From assembly GCA_013815395.1 (NCBI GenBank), contig JACDGH010000048.1, forward strand, positions 1-13,142: a DNA stretch of 13,142 nt. The letters are read 5' to 3'. This DNA is from Parachlamydiaceae bacterium. GTDB taxonomy: Bacteria; Chlamydiota; Chlamydiia; Chlamydiales; Parachlamydiaceae. Shown in pieces: positions 6,714 to 12,931 of the stretch. A program made the position numbers and the translations under genes. Within the stretch, counting starts at the first letter, position 1. Every line of letters starts with the position of its first letter. The notes beneath the pieces were generated by a model. That model searched no databases. It saw nothing but the letters and a program-made list of their open reading frames with translations, and had not been told where the DNA came from.

Positions 6714-7298
6714 ATGATTTTAGCTCTTGAAATTTTTGGAACTTTATTTGCTTTGCTAGGCGTTTGGTTGACAGCTCGGCAAAACAATGCATGTTGGGCT
6801 ATAGGCATGATAGCTGTTGTTATTTACATTTATTTATTTTTTCAGAGTCAGCTTTATGGCGATTCTGCATTACAAGTATGTTATTTGATGATGAGTGCTT
6901 ATGGGTGGCGTCGATGGGTGTCTAGAAAAAAAGAAAATCCTTTCCTAAAACTTTCTCACATTGATTTTGATACATTTGTAGTCACGACGCTCATTGGTGC
7001 CATTGCAACTATTACATTTGCCTATTTTTTACAACTGACAGATTCGAACATGGTATGGTTTGATGCTGCGACAACTGCTTTTAGTTTGATAACCACCTGG
7101 ATGATGGCACGAAAAATTGTTGAAAGCTGGTTATATTGGATTGTAATAGATACTGTATATGTAGGTATGCTTTCATACAAAGGACTTTACGTTACTGGAT
7201 TTCAATACTTTATTTTCACTCTTCTGGCCATCTACGGCTTTCACACATGGAGAAAAGAATGTTTTTTTTCATGTACTGCTCCAATAAAAAATAATTAA
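6714..7298 (+). CDS. pnuC: PnuC-family nicotinamide riboside transporter
   Basis: PnuC proteins carry nicotinamide riboside (formerly thought to be the mononucleotide) across the inner membrane by facilitated diffusion, with trapping by a cytosolic kinase. The 194-residue product is almost entirely membrane segments, in keeping with the family's usual size of about 200-240. Recognisable family signatures are SALQVCYLMMSAYGWRRW (51-68) and ARKIVESWLYWIVIDTVYVG (132-151), followed by QYFIFTLLAIYGFHTWR (164-180). The Q/Y, W-x-x-W and D positions that line the substrate pore are present. A ribosome site AGGA lies 10 bases ahead, partly abutted by a hairpin. No nadR-like kinase gene is in the window. 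An intracellular bacterium with an incomplete NAD pathway would be expected to use this for salvage from its host, but that is inference. Confidence 0.9.
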   Translation: MILALEIFGTLFALLGVWLTARQNNACWAIGMIAVVIYIYLFFQSQLYGDSALQVCYLMMSAYGWRRWVSRKKENPFLKLSHIDFDTFVVTTLIGAIATITFAYFLQLTDSNMVWFDAATTAFSLITTWMMARKIVESWLYWIVIDTVYVGMLSYKGLYVTGFQYFIFTLLAIYGFHTWRKECFFSCTAPIKNN

Positions 7299-7366
7299 TC
7301 AATTTCGATGATTATAGTCCGAATTTATTCCGAGATCAAAATATAAAATTATGCATATAATTTATA

Positions 7367-7395
7367 TTGAAGTTTTTGCATAAATCCTTTATAAT
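7367..7395 (+). promoter_or_regulatory. Good sigma70-type promoter for the 117-residue gene
   Basis: TTGAAG (7367-7372), a 17-base spacer, then a perfect TATAAT (7390-7395). Transcription would begin near 7402, giving a leader of about 33 bases that includes AGGAG (7425-7429) 5 bases ahead of the ATG at 7435. This is the best-matching promoter in the window and implies independent expression from pnuC. Confidence 0.65.
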
Positions 7396-7434
7396 AAAAT
7401 AATCATAAATTCCTAATTAATTATAGGAGTTAAA

Positions 7435-7788
7435 ATGTCATATTCAATTAATACACTAAATTTTCCAGAAATTAAGTCTCTGGTTAATCAACTTAATAGA
7501 TATTGTACGATATATAATTGGCAAAAGTTTAGACTTAATAAATCAGAAAAAATGATACTCCTCTCTGAGAGAGATCAGCAAATAATTAAAGCTGTAGCCG
7601 CTCATTTTGCTCCTTCTCTTTATGTTACGAAGGATAATTTAGATTTTCGTCTTTCAGGAGTTTTATTTTCTTTAATTGAAGAAGAAAATTTAAAAATTAC
7701 TAAATTAGATTTGCATGAAGTTTCTACTTGGATAAAATCTGCACTATTAACAGCTGGTGTAGAAAATATAAACGTCTCTCAATCTTAA
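7435..7788 (+). CDS. Hypothetical small protein, 117 residues
   Basis: I do not recognise the family. The coding call rests on a consensus promoter and a well-placed AGGAG ribosome site immediately upstream. The product is soluble and looks alpha/beta to mostly helical, with no signal peptide or membrane segment. It has an aromatic/basic N-terminal part (NRYCTIYNWQKFRLNKSEK), a middle helix RDQQIIKAVAAHFAP, and a C-terminal helix around EVSTWIKSALLTAGV. Base composition is more AT-rich than in the ATP synthase genes. It is flanked by noncoding DNA on both sides and followed within 45 bases by a strong hairpin that could protect or end its transcript. Function unknown. Confidence 0.72.
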   Translation: MSYSINTLNFPEIKSLVNQLNRYCTIYNWQKFRLNKSEKMILLSERDQQIIKAVAAHFAPSLYVTKDNLDFRLSGVLFSLIEEENLKITKLDLHEVSTWIKSALLTAGVENINVSQS

Positions 7789-7829
7789 ATTTTTATTTCT
7801 AAAACAAATTTTAGTATATTGAGTTTTGC

Positions 7830-7897
7830 TATGCCTAATGCATTCGAAAATTGGATTTCTTAAACCAAAAACCGATTTTCGAATGCATTAAGGCATA
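7830..7897 (+). repeat. Long near-perfect inverted repeat (hairpin element, copy B)
   Basis: The left arm 7830-7851 (TATGCC, TAATGCATTCGAAAAT) pairs with the right arm 7875-7897, with one bulged base. The stem continues inwards through AAAATTGGATTT against AAAACCGATTTT with one mismatch and one G-U, leaving a loop of about 9 bases. As RNA this would be a very stable stem of roughly 34 pairs. It shares GATTTTCGAATG and the flank TTA/TTT-AGG-N-ATAT with copy A at 3111-3198. There is no T-run directly after it. It sits 41 bases after the stop of the 117-residue gene. Confidence 0.85.
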
Positions 7898-8114
7898 TAC
7901 TCTTGCTAAACACTTTATACTTAAACTCATTTTTCATATCTTCTCATTAGATTTTCTTAAGATTTTTCTTTGGCCAAATGTATTAATTTGGCATACGTAT
8001 AAATTATGCTACCTATGCTAAAAAACCGATGGCTTTAAAAAATTTGATTTGGACACCAAAAGTTTTTGTTATTTGCTTGGTATAAATTTTTAAATTAACA
8101 GGAAGAAATTAATT
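7898..8114. other. Noncoding gap with a candidate extended -10 promoter
   Basis: No gene is seen. TTTGGCCAAAT (7969-7979) with ATTTGGCA a few bases later makes a weak inverted repeat and echoes the TTTGGCCAAA of copy A. TGGTATAAA (8078-8086, plus strand) is an extended -10 (TG, one base, TATAAA) placed about 30 bases before the next start. No good -35 precedes it. TTTGGA at 8049 is too far away. It is the likeliest promoter for the 182-residue gene, but only a candidate. Confidence 0.35.
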
Positions 8115-8663
8115 ATGCCAACTTCAGTAGGACCGCGAGAATCATACCCCATTTTTTTGGAAAATCTCTCAAAAGACTCAGGAGAGATGAATGTTATATT
8201 AGATATATGTGGAGCTAATAGTAGATATAAAATTGAGCGTATGCAAAAAATTTTCCAGAAAGCAATGCAGAGTGGTTTTTTTAAAAAAAAATATTTTGAA
8301 CATGAAAGTAAGTTATCCTCATATAATAGCAGGATTTCTGAGTACTCAGAAACAGAAAGGAGAGCTATAAATCAGATCATTGATATTTACGATAGAGCAG
8401 TTAACGAATTAGGCTGTCTATGTGAAGATTACAGTGGATTAAATGGACCAAATGAGGTTATTGAACCTGCTTTTGAAAAAGAATTTTATAGGTCTTTCGA
8501 AGAATTTGCTCTAAAAACTCGCGATGTAAGATTTCAAAAACAAATCGAAAAATTAAAGAATTTAAAACCAGAAAAATTCGAAGATATTGGAAAATATTAT
8601 GAAGTTAAAATTAATCCTGGATATATCCCCACGCCTCCTTCAATGAGTTGCAATATTTTATAA
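8115..8663 (+). CDS. Hypothetical protein ending in a CaaX-like box (possible host-targeted effector)
   Basis: The product has 182 residues with no recognised domain. It is soluble, charged and mostly helical, with helices around 40-65, 80-105 and 120-150 and no signal peptide or membrane segment. The last four residues are Cys-Asn-Ile-Leu (C179 to L182), preceded by a proline-rich flexible end (PGYIPTPPSMS). Cys, any residue, aliphatic, Leu is the CaaX form recognised by eukaryotic geranylgeranyltransferase I. Some effectors of intracellular bacteria, such as Legionella AnkB, use a CaaX box to be lipidated by the host. Seen: the motif at the exact C-terminus. Inferred: secretion and prenylation. 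The only ribosome site (AGGA at 8100-8103) is a rather long 11 bases from the ATG. It stands alone between noncoding stretches, as accessory effector genes often do. A chance CNIL end cannot be excluded. Confidence 0.65.
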   Translation: MPTSVGPRESYPIFLENLSKDSGEMNVILDICGANSRYKIERMQKIFQKAMQSGFFKKKYFEHESKLSSYNSRISEYSETERRAINQIIDIYDRAVNELGCLCEDYSGLNGPNEVIEPAFEKEFYRSFEEFALKTRDVRFQKQIEKLKNLKPEKFEDIGKYYEVKINPGYIPTPPSMSCNIL

Positions 8664-8682
8664 AAACTAAATTTTGCCTTAA

Positions 8683-8844
8683 TGAAACCCTAATTTTTGA
8701 CTTAATTTTCAACACATTGCAAGCAAAGGTAAAAAGTCGCAAAATGGTTTGCCTTCCTATGATGTCCGGATGACAAAGTTCTTGGGAACTTTGCACCTTT
8801 GCTTCCTTTGCGTTAAGAATCGAGTCAAAATTTGGGTTAGATTC
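8683..8844. repeat. About 160-bp imperfect palindrome (MITE-like or degenerate insertion)
   Basis: The two halves align as reverse complements across the whole element. ACCC/AATTTTTGACTT at the left end (8687-8704) faces AAGTCAAAATTTGGGTT-like sequence at the right end (8820-8838). AAGCAAAGGT (8721-8730) faces ACCTTTGCTT (8795-8804), a perfect 10-base match. GATGTCCGG faces CCGGATGAC around the centre (8761-8773). A perfect 8-base hairpin CAAAGTTC-TTGG-GAACTTTG (8773-8792) lies inside the right half. No coding frame of its own is convincing and no clear target-site duplication was seen. Confidence 0.7.
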
Positions 8845-8940
8845 ATATTGAAGAATCTGATAAAGCGCTATTTCTTTACTCTACCCTTTACCATCTAGCA
8901 CCTATAAATACGCTAACTATATCTAATTAGCGGTATCCCT
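8845..8940. other. Noncoding DNA with a short inverted repeat
   Basis: ATACGCTAA (8908-8916) pairs with TTAGCGGTAT (8927-8936), with one bulged base and a 10-base loop. It ends 4 bases before the candidate -35 of the ATP synthase operon, so it could be an operator or simply a remnant. Nothing else is seen from 8845 to 8940. Confidence 0.35.
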
Positions 8941-8969
8941 TTGTCTTAATTTAAATAAAATGGTATATC
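8941..8969 (+). promoter_or_regulatory. Candidate promoter of the ATP synthase operon
   Basis: TTGTCT (8941-8946) and TATATC (8964-8969) are separated by exactly 17 bases, and TGG directly before the -10 makes it an extended -10. Each hexamer matches consensus at 4 of 6 positions. The transcript would start near 8976, giving a leader of about 65 bases before the TTG start at 9042. The -10 overlaps the first copy of a 13-base tandem repeat. Confidence 0.4.
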
Positions 8970-8990
8970 TCAATTTGATATCTCAATTTG
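8965..8990 (+). repeat. Perfect 13-bp tandem direct repeat over the -10 and start region
   Basis: ATATCTCAATTTG occurs twice with no gap (8965-8977 and 8978-8990), with no mismatch. The first copy contains most of the candidate -10, and the second covers the expected transcription start and first bases of the leader. It could be a paired protein-binding site or a recent slippage duplication. Confidence 0.8.
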
Positions 8991-9041
8991 CATTGTTAGA
9001 CAATCGTAATAGACACTCCACATTGAGCGAAGGGGATTATT

Positions 9042-9266
9042 TTGGAAGACGATGGCGGAAAGCCGAATTTATCTGTAATTGGGGCCTACATGACAATCCC
9101 TTTCGTCCAGGCCATACCCCCCATTATTGGATGGTTTATTGGTCGATGGTTGGATAGTGTTTTTGATACCGCTCCTTATTTAATGTTTATCTTGATGGCG
9201 ATAGGGTTCATTGCAGGTTTCCGCGAAGTCTATCGGATCATCAAGCAATTTAAGAATAGGGTTTAG
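9042..9266 (+). CDS. AtpZ/AtpI-family F0F1 ATPase assembly or gene-1 protein (TTG start)
   Basis: This is the small membrane protein that usually heads bacterial ATP synthase operons (ATPase gene 1 family, AtpZ/AtpI type). Family members have been implicated in c-ring assembly and possibly Mg2+ handling. The 74-residue product has two membrane segments, about 15-35 and 42-60. The family-typical PPIIGWFIGRWLD (26-38) is followed by APYLMFILMAIGFIAGFREVYRI. An in-frame stop at 9024 limits the start. No ATG lies between it and residue 17 (9090), and the TTG at 9042 has AGGGG (9031-9035) 6 bases ahead, so TTG is chosen. Starting at the later ATG would remove part of the N-terminal region but keep both membrane segments. 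It ends 8 bases before atpB. Which of the two names, atpI or atpZ, applies cannot be settled from the sequence alone. Confidence 0.82.
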   Translation: MEDDGGKPNLSVIGAYMTIPFVQAIPPIIGWFIGRWLDSVFDTAPYLMFILMAIGFIAGFREVYRIIKQFKNRV

Positions 9267-9274
9267 GTAAAATT

Positions 9275-10093
9275 ATGGATCAACTGAAAAACTTATTTTA
9301 TGTTGCCACCGAAACCTTTGACCATGCAGTCATTCCCGAATTACCGAATTTCATTACATTTATTCATCGCATTTTCCATGACAGTTCCTGGAGCAAGTTT
9401 TTGCATCGTTGGGAGAGTATTATCTTCTCCATCGTTATTGCAACGCTCATTTCAATTGTTTTTTATTTTGGCACACGTAAAAAAGCCCTCATACCTAGCG
9501 GTTTTCAAAATTTTCTTGAACTAGCCGTCGATGCTCTGCGTAGCATGATTTTGGAGATATTAGGTCCGCGAGGAGAAAAATTTGTCCCTTTGCTTGGAAC
9601 CTTATTTATTTACATCTTAACCATGAATATTATTGGTCTTGTTCCCTTTATGAAGTCACCCTCATCTAACCTTAATATCACAGTAGGGTTAGCCATTTTT
9701 GTATTTGTTTTGGTGCAGTATTTGAATATCAAAAACATGGGCATAGGGGGCTTCATTTATCACTTGGCCGGTTCACCCAAAGACGCAATCGGTTGGTGTA
9801 TGGTACCCTTGATGTTTCCAATTGAAATCATCACACAATTTTCGCGCCCACTCACTTTGGCATTTCGACTTTTTGGCAATATTTTTGGAGAAGATACTAT
9901 TATAGCCGCCTTTTCTATATTTGGGGTCACGATGTTATCATTTATAGGACCCTACGTTGGATTTCCTTTGCAAATTCCTTTTATGTTTTTAGGATTGCTA
10001 ACTGGGGTAATGCAGGCTTTAGTCTTTACATTATTGAGTACAATTTATATTTTACTATCAATGCCGGAACATGAAGAACAATCATCCCATTAG
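9275..10093 (+). CDS. atpB: F-type ATP synthase subunit a
   Basis: Subunit a forms the two half-channels that bring protons to and from the c-ring. The 272-residue product has 5-6 membrane segments. The essential channel arginine is visible in FSRPLTLAFRLFGN (189-202) as R198, the equivalent of E. coli R210. In the last helix, MQALVFTLLSTIY (246-258) has the matching glutamine, and the product ends in the typical short acidic tail PEHEE. The IIGLVPF and PIEIITQ segments are also characteristic. AGG lies 7 bases ahead of the ATG, overlapping the stop of the preceding gene. It is complete and of normal length, and there is no sign of decay. Confidence 0.96.
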   Translation: MDQLKNLFYVATETFDHAVIPELPNFITFIHRIFHDSSWSKFLHRWESIIFSIVIATLISIVFYFGTRKKALIPSGFQNFLELAVDALRSMILEILGPRGEKFVPLLGTLFIYILTMNIIGLVPFMKSPSSNLNITVGLAIFVFVLVQYLNIKNMGIGGFIYHLAGSPKDAIGWCMVPLMFPIEIITQFSRPLTLAFRLFGNIFGEDTIIAAFSIFGVTMLSFIGPYVGFPLQIPFMFLGLLTGVMQALVFTLLSTIYILLSMPEHEEQSSH

Positions 10094-10097
10094 GAGG
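10092..10097 (+). promoter_or_regulatory. Consensus ribosome binding site of atpE
   Basis: AGGAGG with a 5-base spacer to the ATG at 10103, overlapping the atpB stop codon. It is the only full-consensus site in the operon. The c subunit is required in about 8-15 copies per enzyme against one of a, so a stronger site here fits the known stoichiometric need. Confidence 0.85.
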
Positions 10098-10102
10098 TCA
10101 AC

Positions 10103-10336
10103 ATGGACGTAGGAACAGCAGTTGCGATATCTGCACCGCTTGGAGTTGGACTAGCAGCATTAGGTTCAGGAATAGGGCTTGGACTTGCAGTGCATGGAGC
10201 ATTGACAGCCATAGGTCGTCAACCAGAAGCTTCAGGGAAAATTTTAACGAATATGATTATTGGGGCTGCTTTAATTGAAGCATTGACCATTTATGCCTTG
10301 ATCGTGTTTTTTATTTTATTGGGAAAAATGGGATAA
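10103..10336 (+). CDS. atpE: F-type ATP synthase subunit c (proton-type ring subunit)
   Basis: The 77-residue hairpin protein makes up the rotor ring. Helix 1 (about 8-34) is rich in Gly/Ala with GSGIGLGL. The polar loop GRQPEAS (38-44) contacts gamma/epsilon. Helix 2 carries the ion-binding carboxylate E59 in GAALIEALTIYAL. Sodium-type rings such as Ilyobacter have Ser-Thr right after the Glu and a Gln in helix 1. Here the residues after E59 are Ala-Leu, and the helix-1 position is Leu (L26 by alignment on RQPE). This points to proton coupling. The gene is preceded by a consensus ribosome site and followed 12 bases later by atpF. It is complete. Confidence 0.97.
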   Translation: MDVGTAVAISAPLGVGLAALGSGIGLGLAVHGALTAIGRQPEASGKILTNMIIGAALIEALTIYALIVFFILLGKMG

Positions 10337-10348
10337 GCGGCAAACTCT

Positions 10349-10831
10349 ATGGATTTAGAAATTGGACAAATTGTTTCGCAGATATTTGCATTTTTCATCA
10401 TGCTTTGGGTGATGAAACGGTTTGCTTGGAAGCCTTTATTGGGTGTGATGGAGGAACGAAAACAAAAGATCCAGGCAGAGTTTGATTATATTGACGATCA
10501 AAAAAAGGAAGTCAATAAATTAATCGATGAATATCACAAAAAGTTGGATGAGGTAGATGCGCAAGGGAAAGTGATCATTCAAAAAGCCATTAGTGAAGGG
10601 CGCGATCTGGCTAAAGATATTCAGAAAGAAGCACATGAAAACGCTGAAGGTGTGATGAAAAGAGCTGAGGAAGAGGTAAATATTCAGATAGCTAAGGCGA
10701 AGGTGCAATTGAAAGCTGAGCTTGTGGATATGATTATTGGCGTTTCTAAGAAAGTGGTGAAGGAAGATTTAGACAACGAAAAACAAAAAAAACTGGTCAA
10801 CGCGTTCATTGACGAGGCAGAACTTAAATGA
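10349..10831 (+). CDS. atpF: F-type ATP synthase subunit b
   Basis: Subunit b is the peripheral stalk that holds the F1 head still against the turning rotor. The 160-residue product has one N-terminal membrane segment (about 8-25, IVSQIFAFFIMLWVM), the conserved KPLLGVMEERKQKIQ hinge, and then a long charged coiled coil to the end, as expected. Only one b-type gene is present (no b prime), so it would act as a homodimer. The ribosome site is weak (GCGG, 10336-10340 area). Its TGA overlaps the ATG of atpH in the sequence ATGA (10828-10831), a sign of translational coupling. Length is normal. Confidence 0.95.
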   Translation: MDLEIGQIVSQIFAFFIMLWVMKRFAWKPLLGVMEERKQKIQAEFDYIDDQKKEVNKLIDEYHKKLDEVDAQGKVIIQKAISEGRDLAKDIQKEAHENAEGVMKRAEEEVNIQIAKAKVQLKAELVDMIIGVSKKVVKEDLDNEKQKKLVNAFIDEAELK

Positions 10832-11355
10832 CAACCCAGCTTGCTATTAGATATGCTAAGGCTTTGTTTCATTCTACTGAAAAAACGGGACAGCAAGATT
10901 TACTGAGTTGCTTTGAGGCTTTCATTAGTCTCTACAATAAAATGCCCAAACTTTATGCTTTTTTGAATTCCCCAGAAATTAGTCGAGAGCAAAAAGAAAG
11001 TGTTTTAAGAATCCCTTTTAAAGAAAAACCTACCTTTTTAGGGTTTCTATCTCTGCTAATGCATAAAGGACGCTTTAAATACTTGGAAGCAATTGCTAAA
11101 GAATATCACAGCATATTTACCAATACTTATGGGATGACGCAAGCCTATCTCACGACAGCAGTTTCTCTTGATGAAGAAATGAAAGAGCATTTAAAAGAAA
11201 AACTGAATCGAATATATAGTAAGCAATTCGAATTAATATGTGATGTCGATCCTCAAATTATTGGAGGGGGCGTCTTAGTCATCTCTGACTACATGATTGA
11301 CTTTAGCGTTAAAAATAAATTAGATAGGCTGAAGAGTCAGTTAGAAAAATGTTAG
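10828..11355 (+). CDS. atpH: F-type ATP synthase subunit delta
   Basis: Delta (OSCP in mitochondria) caps the F1 head and joins it to the b stalk. The 175-residue product begins with the typical RYAKALF (8-14). Its N-terminal helical domain spans about 5-105. The C-terminal domain ends with DPQIIGGGVLVISDYMIDFS and NKLDRLKSQL, matching the family's closing motif (I-G-G, D-x-S, rL-x-x-L). It starts inside the atpF stop, so coupled translation is likely, and there is no separate ribosome site of note. It is followed by 34 noncoding bases before atpA. Confidence 0.94.
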   Translation: MTTQLAIRYAKALFHSTEKTGQQDLLSCFEAFISLYNKMPKLYAFLNSPEISREQKESVLRIPFKEKPTFLGFLSLLMHKGRFKYLEAIAKEYHSIFTNTYGMTQAYLTTAVSLDEEMKEHLKEKLNRIYSKQFELICDVDPQIIGGGVLVISDYMIDFSVKNKLDRLKSQLEKC

Positions 11356-11389
11356 TCCCGAATCATGTTCTAATAGGAGTTCCACTGCA

Positions 11390-12925
11390 ATGCTTTTAAA
11401 TCCTGAAGAAGTCTCTTGGGTTATCCAACAAGAAATTGAAAAATTCAATGCCGACCTCTCATTGGAATCAATTGGACGTGTTTTACAAGTCGGAGATGGG
11501 ATTGCTAGGGTGTGGGGGCTTGATGAAGTGATGATGTCTGAACTTGTCGAATTTGCAAATGGCACTTTTGGAATGGTCTTAAACCTCGAAGCCGACAATG
11601 TTGGGGTCATTATTCTGGGCAGCGATCAAGGTATTAAAGAGCACGATATTGTTAAAAGAACAGGTAAGCTTGCTAAAGTTCCTGTGGGGGAAGCATTGCT
11701 CGGTCGCGTTGTGAATGCTCTTGGCGAACCGCTTGATGGGAAAGGTCCACTGCATGCCGATAAATTTATGCCAGTAGAAGGCAAGGCTCCAAATGTCGTA
11801 GAAAGAATGCCTGTGAATGAACCTGTACAAACAGGTGTGAAAGCTATTGATTCCATGATCCCTATTGGACGTGGCCAGCGCGAACTTATCATTGGCGATA
11901 GGCAGACAGGTAAGACGACAATCATTTTAGATACGATTATCAATCAAAAAAACACTGGAATAATTTGTATTTATGTGGCTATTGGACAAAAAGCTTCGAC
12001 AGTATCGCGCATTGTAGCCACACTGGAAGAATTTGGAGCTATGGAATACACGACGGTAATTTCTGCATCAGCTTCGGATCCCGCTTCATTGCAGTATTTG
12101 GCGCCTTATTCAGGGACCGCCATGGGTGAATATTTTATGTATAATGGCAAGCATGCTGTTTGCTTTTACGATGATCTTTCAAAACATGCTCAAGCCTATC
12201 GACAGCTAACTTTATTACTACGTCGTCCTCCTGGCAGAGAAGCTTATCCGGGAGATATTTTCTATCAACATTCACGTTTACTTGAGCGCTCAGCTAAACT
12301 CAATGAAAAAATGGGTGGGGGATCGTTGACAGGTATTCCAGTCATCGAAACGCAAGCCAATGATGTGACCACATACATTCCGACAAACGTTATTTCTATT
12401 ACAGATGGACAAATCTATTTAGAGTCGGATTTATTTTATTCAGGCGTACGCCCAGCCATTAACGTAGGGATTTCAGCCTCGCGGGTTGGCGGAAAGGCCC
12501 AAACTAAGGCTATGAAAAAGGTGGCAGGCAGCCTACGTTTGGATTTAGCTCAGTATCGTGAATTAGCAGCTTTTGCCCAGTTTGGATCAGAGTTGGATGA
12601 AGCCACTCAAGGTCAACTCAACCGTGGTGAAAAAATGGTTGAAATATTGAAGCAAGATAAATTCACCCCCTACCCAATTGAAAAGCAAGTAATGATTATT
12701 TTTGTAGGGACAAAAGGCTATTTGGATGATATTCCATTAAATTTAATAAAAACCTTTGAAACCGAATTTTATGCATTTATGGATGCTAACTATCCACAAG
12801 TCCCGCAAACGCTAGCTAAAACAAAAGATTTACCACAGACAATTATAGATACTCTGACTCAAGCAGCAGGGCAATTTAAAAAAGAATTTCAAATGAAGCA
12901 TGACTTAAAGAAAGATTTGGACTAA
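11390..12925 (+). CDS. atpA: F-type ATP synthase subunit alpha
   Basis: Alpha is the regulatory nucleotide-binding subunit of the F1 hexamer. The 511-residue product (E. coli 513) has the beta-barrel domain (about 25-95), Walker A GDRQTGKTT (169-177), the Walker B region HAVCFYDDLSKHAQAYRQ (255-272), and the phosphate/arginine-finger loop ISASRVGG (361-368) with R365. The C-terminal helical domain includes FAQFGSELDE (395-404), which contacts gamma. Start: ATG at 11390 with AGGAG (11375-11379), a rather long 10 bases ahead. It stands 6 bases before atpG. No insertion or frameshift is seen. Confidence 0.98.
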   Translation: MLLNPEEVSWVIQQEIEKFNADLSLESIGRVLQVGDGIARVWGLDEVMMSELVEFANGTFGMVLNLEADNVGVIILGSDQGIKEHDIVKRTGKLAKVPVGEALLGRVVNALGEPLDGKGPLHADKFMPVEGKAPNVVERMPVNEPVQTGVKAIDSMIPIGRGQRELIIGDRQTGKTTIILDTIINQKNTGIICIYVAIGQKASTVSRIVATLEEFGAMEYTTVISASASDPASLQYLAPYSGTAMGEYFMYNGKHAVCFYDDLSKHAQAYRQLTLLLRRPPGREAYPGDIFYQHSRLLERSAKLNEKMGGGSLTGIPVIETQANDVTTYIPTNVISITDGQIYLESDLFYSGVRPAINVGISASRVGGKAQTKAMKKVAGSLRLDLAQYRELAAFAQFGSELDEATQGQLNRGEKMVEILKQDKFTPYPIEKQVMIIFVGTKGYLDDIPLNLIKTFETEFYAFMDANYPQVPQTLAKTKDLPQTIIDTLTQAAGQFKKEFQMKHDLKKDLD

Positions 12926-12931
12926 ACGCAT

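Noticed and set aside
8611..8796. 61-residue minus-strand frame at the end of the CaaX gene
   Set aside because: It runs through the palindrome and the end of the plus-strand gene, with no ribosome site and no recognisable feature.
8960..9157. 65-residue plus-strand frame overlapping the start of the AtpZ/AtpI gene
   Set aside because: It is out of frame with a recognisable ATPase gene-1 protein and shows no family features. It depends on ATG in the promoter region.
10520..10896. Minus-strand frames within atpF and atpH
   Set aside because: They are antisense shadows of well-identified ATP synthase genes with no motif of their own.
11341..11943. Minus-strand frames within atpA
   Set aside because: They are shadows of the strongly conserved alpha subunit, and their low-complexity composition follows the sense codons.
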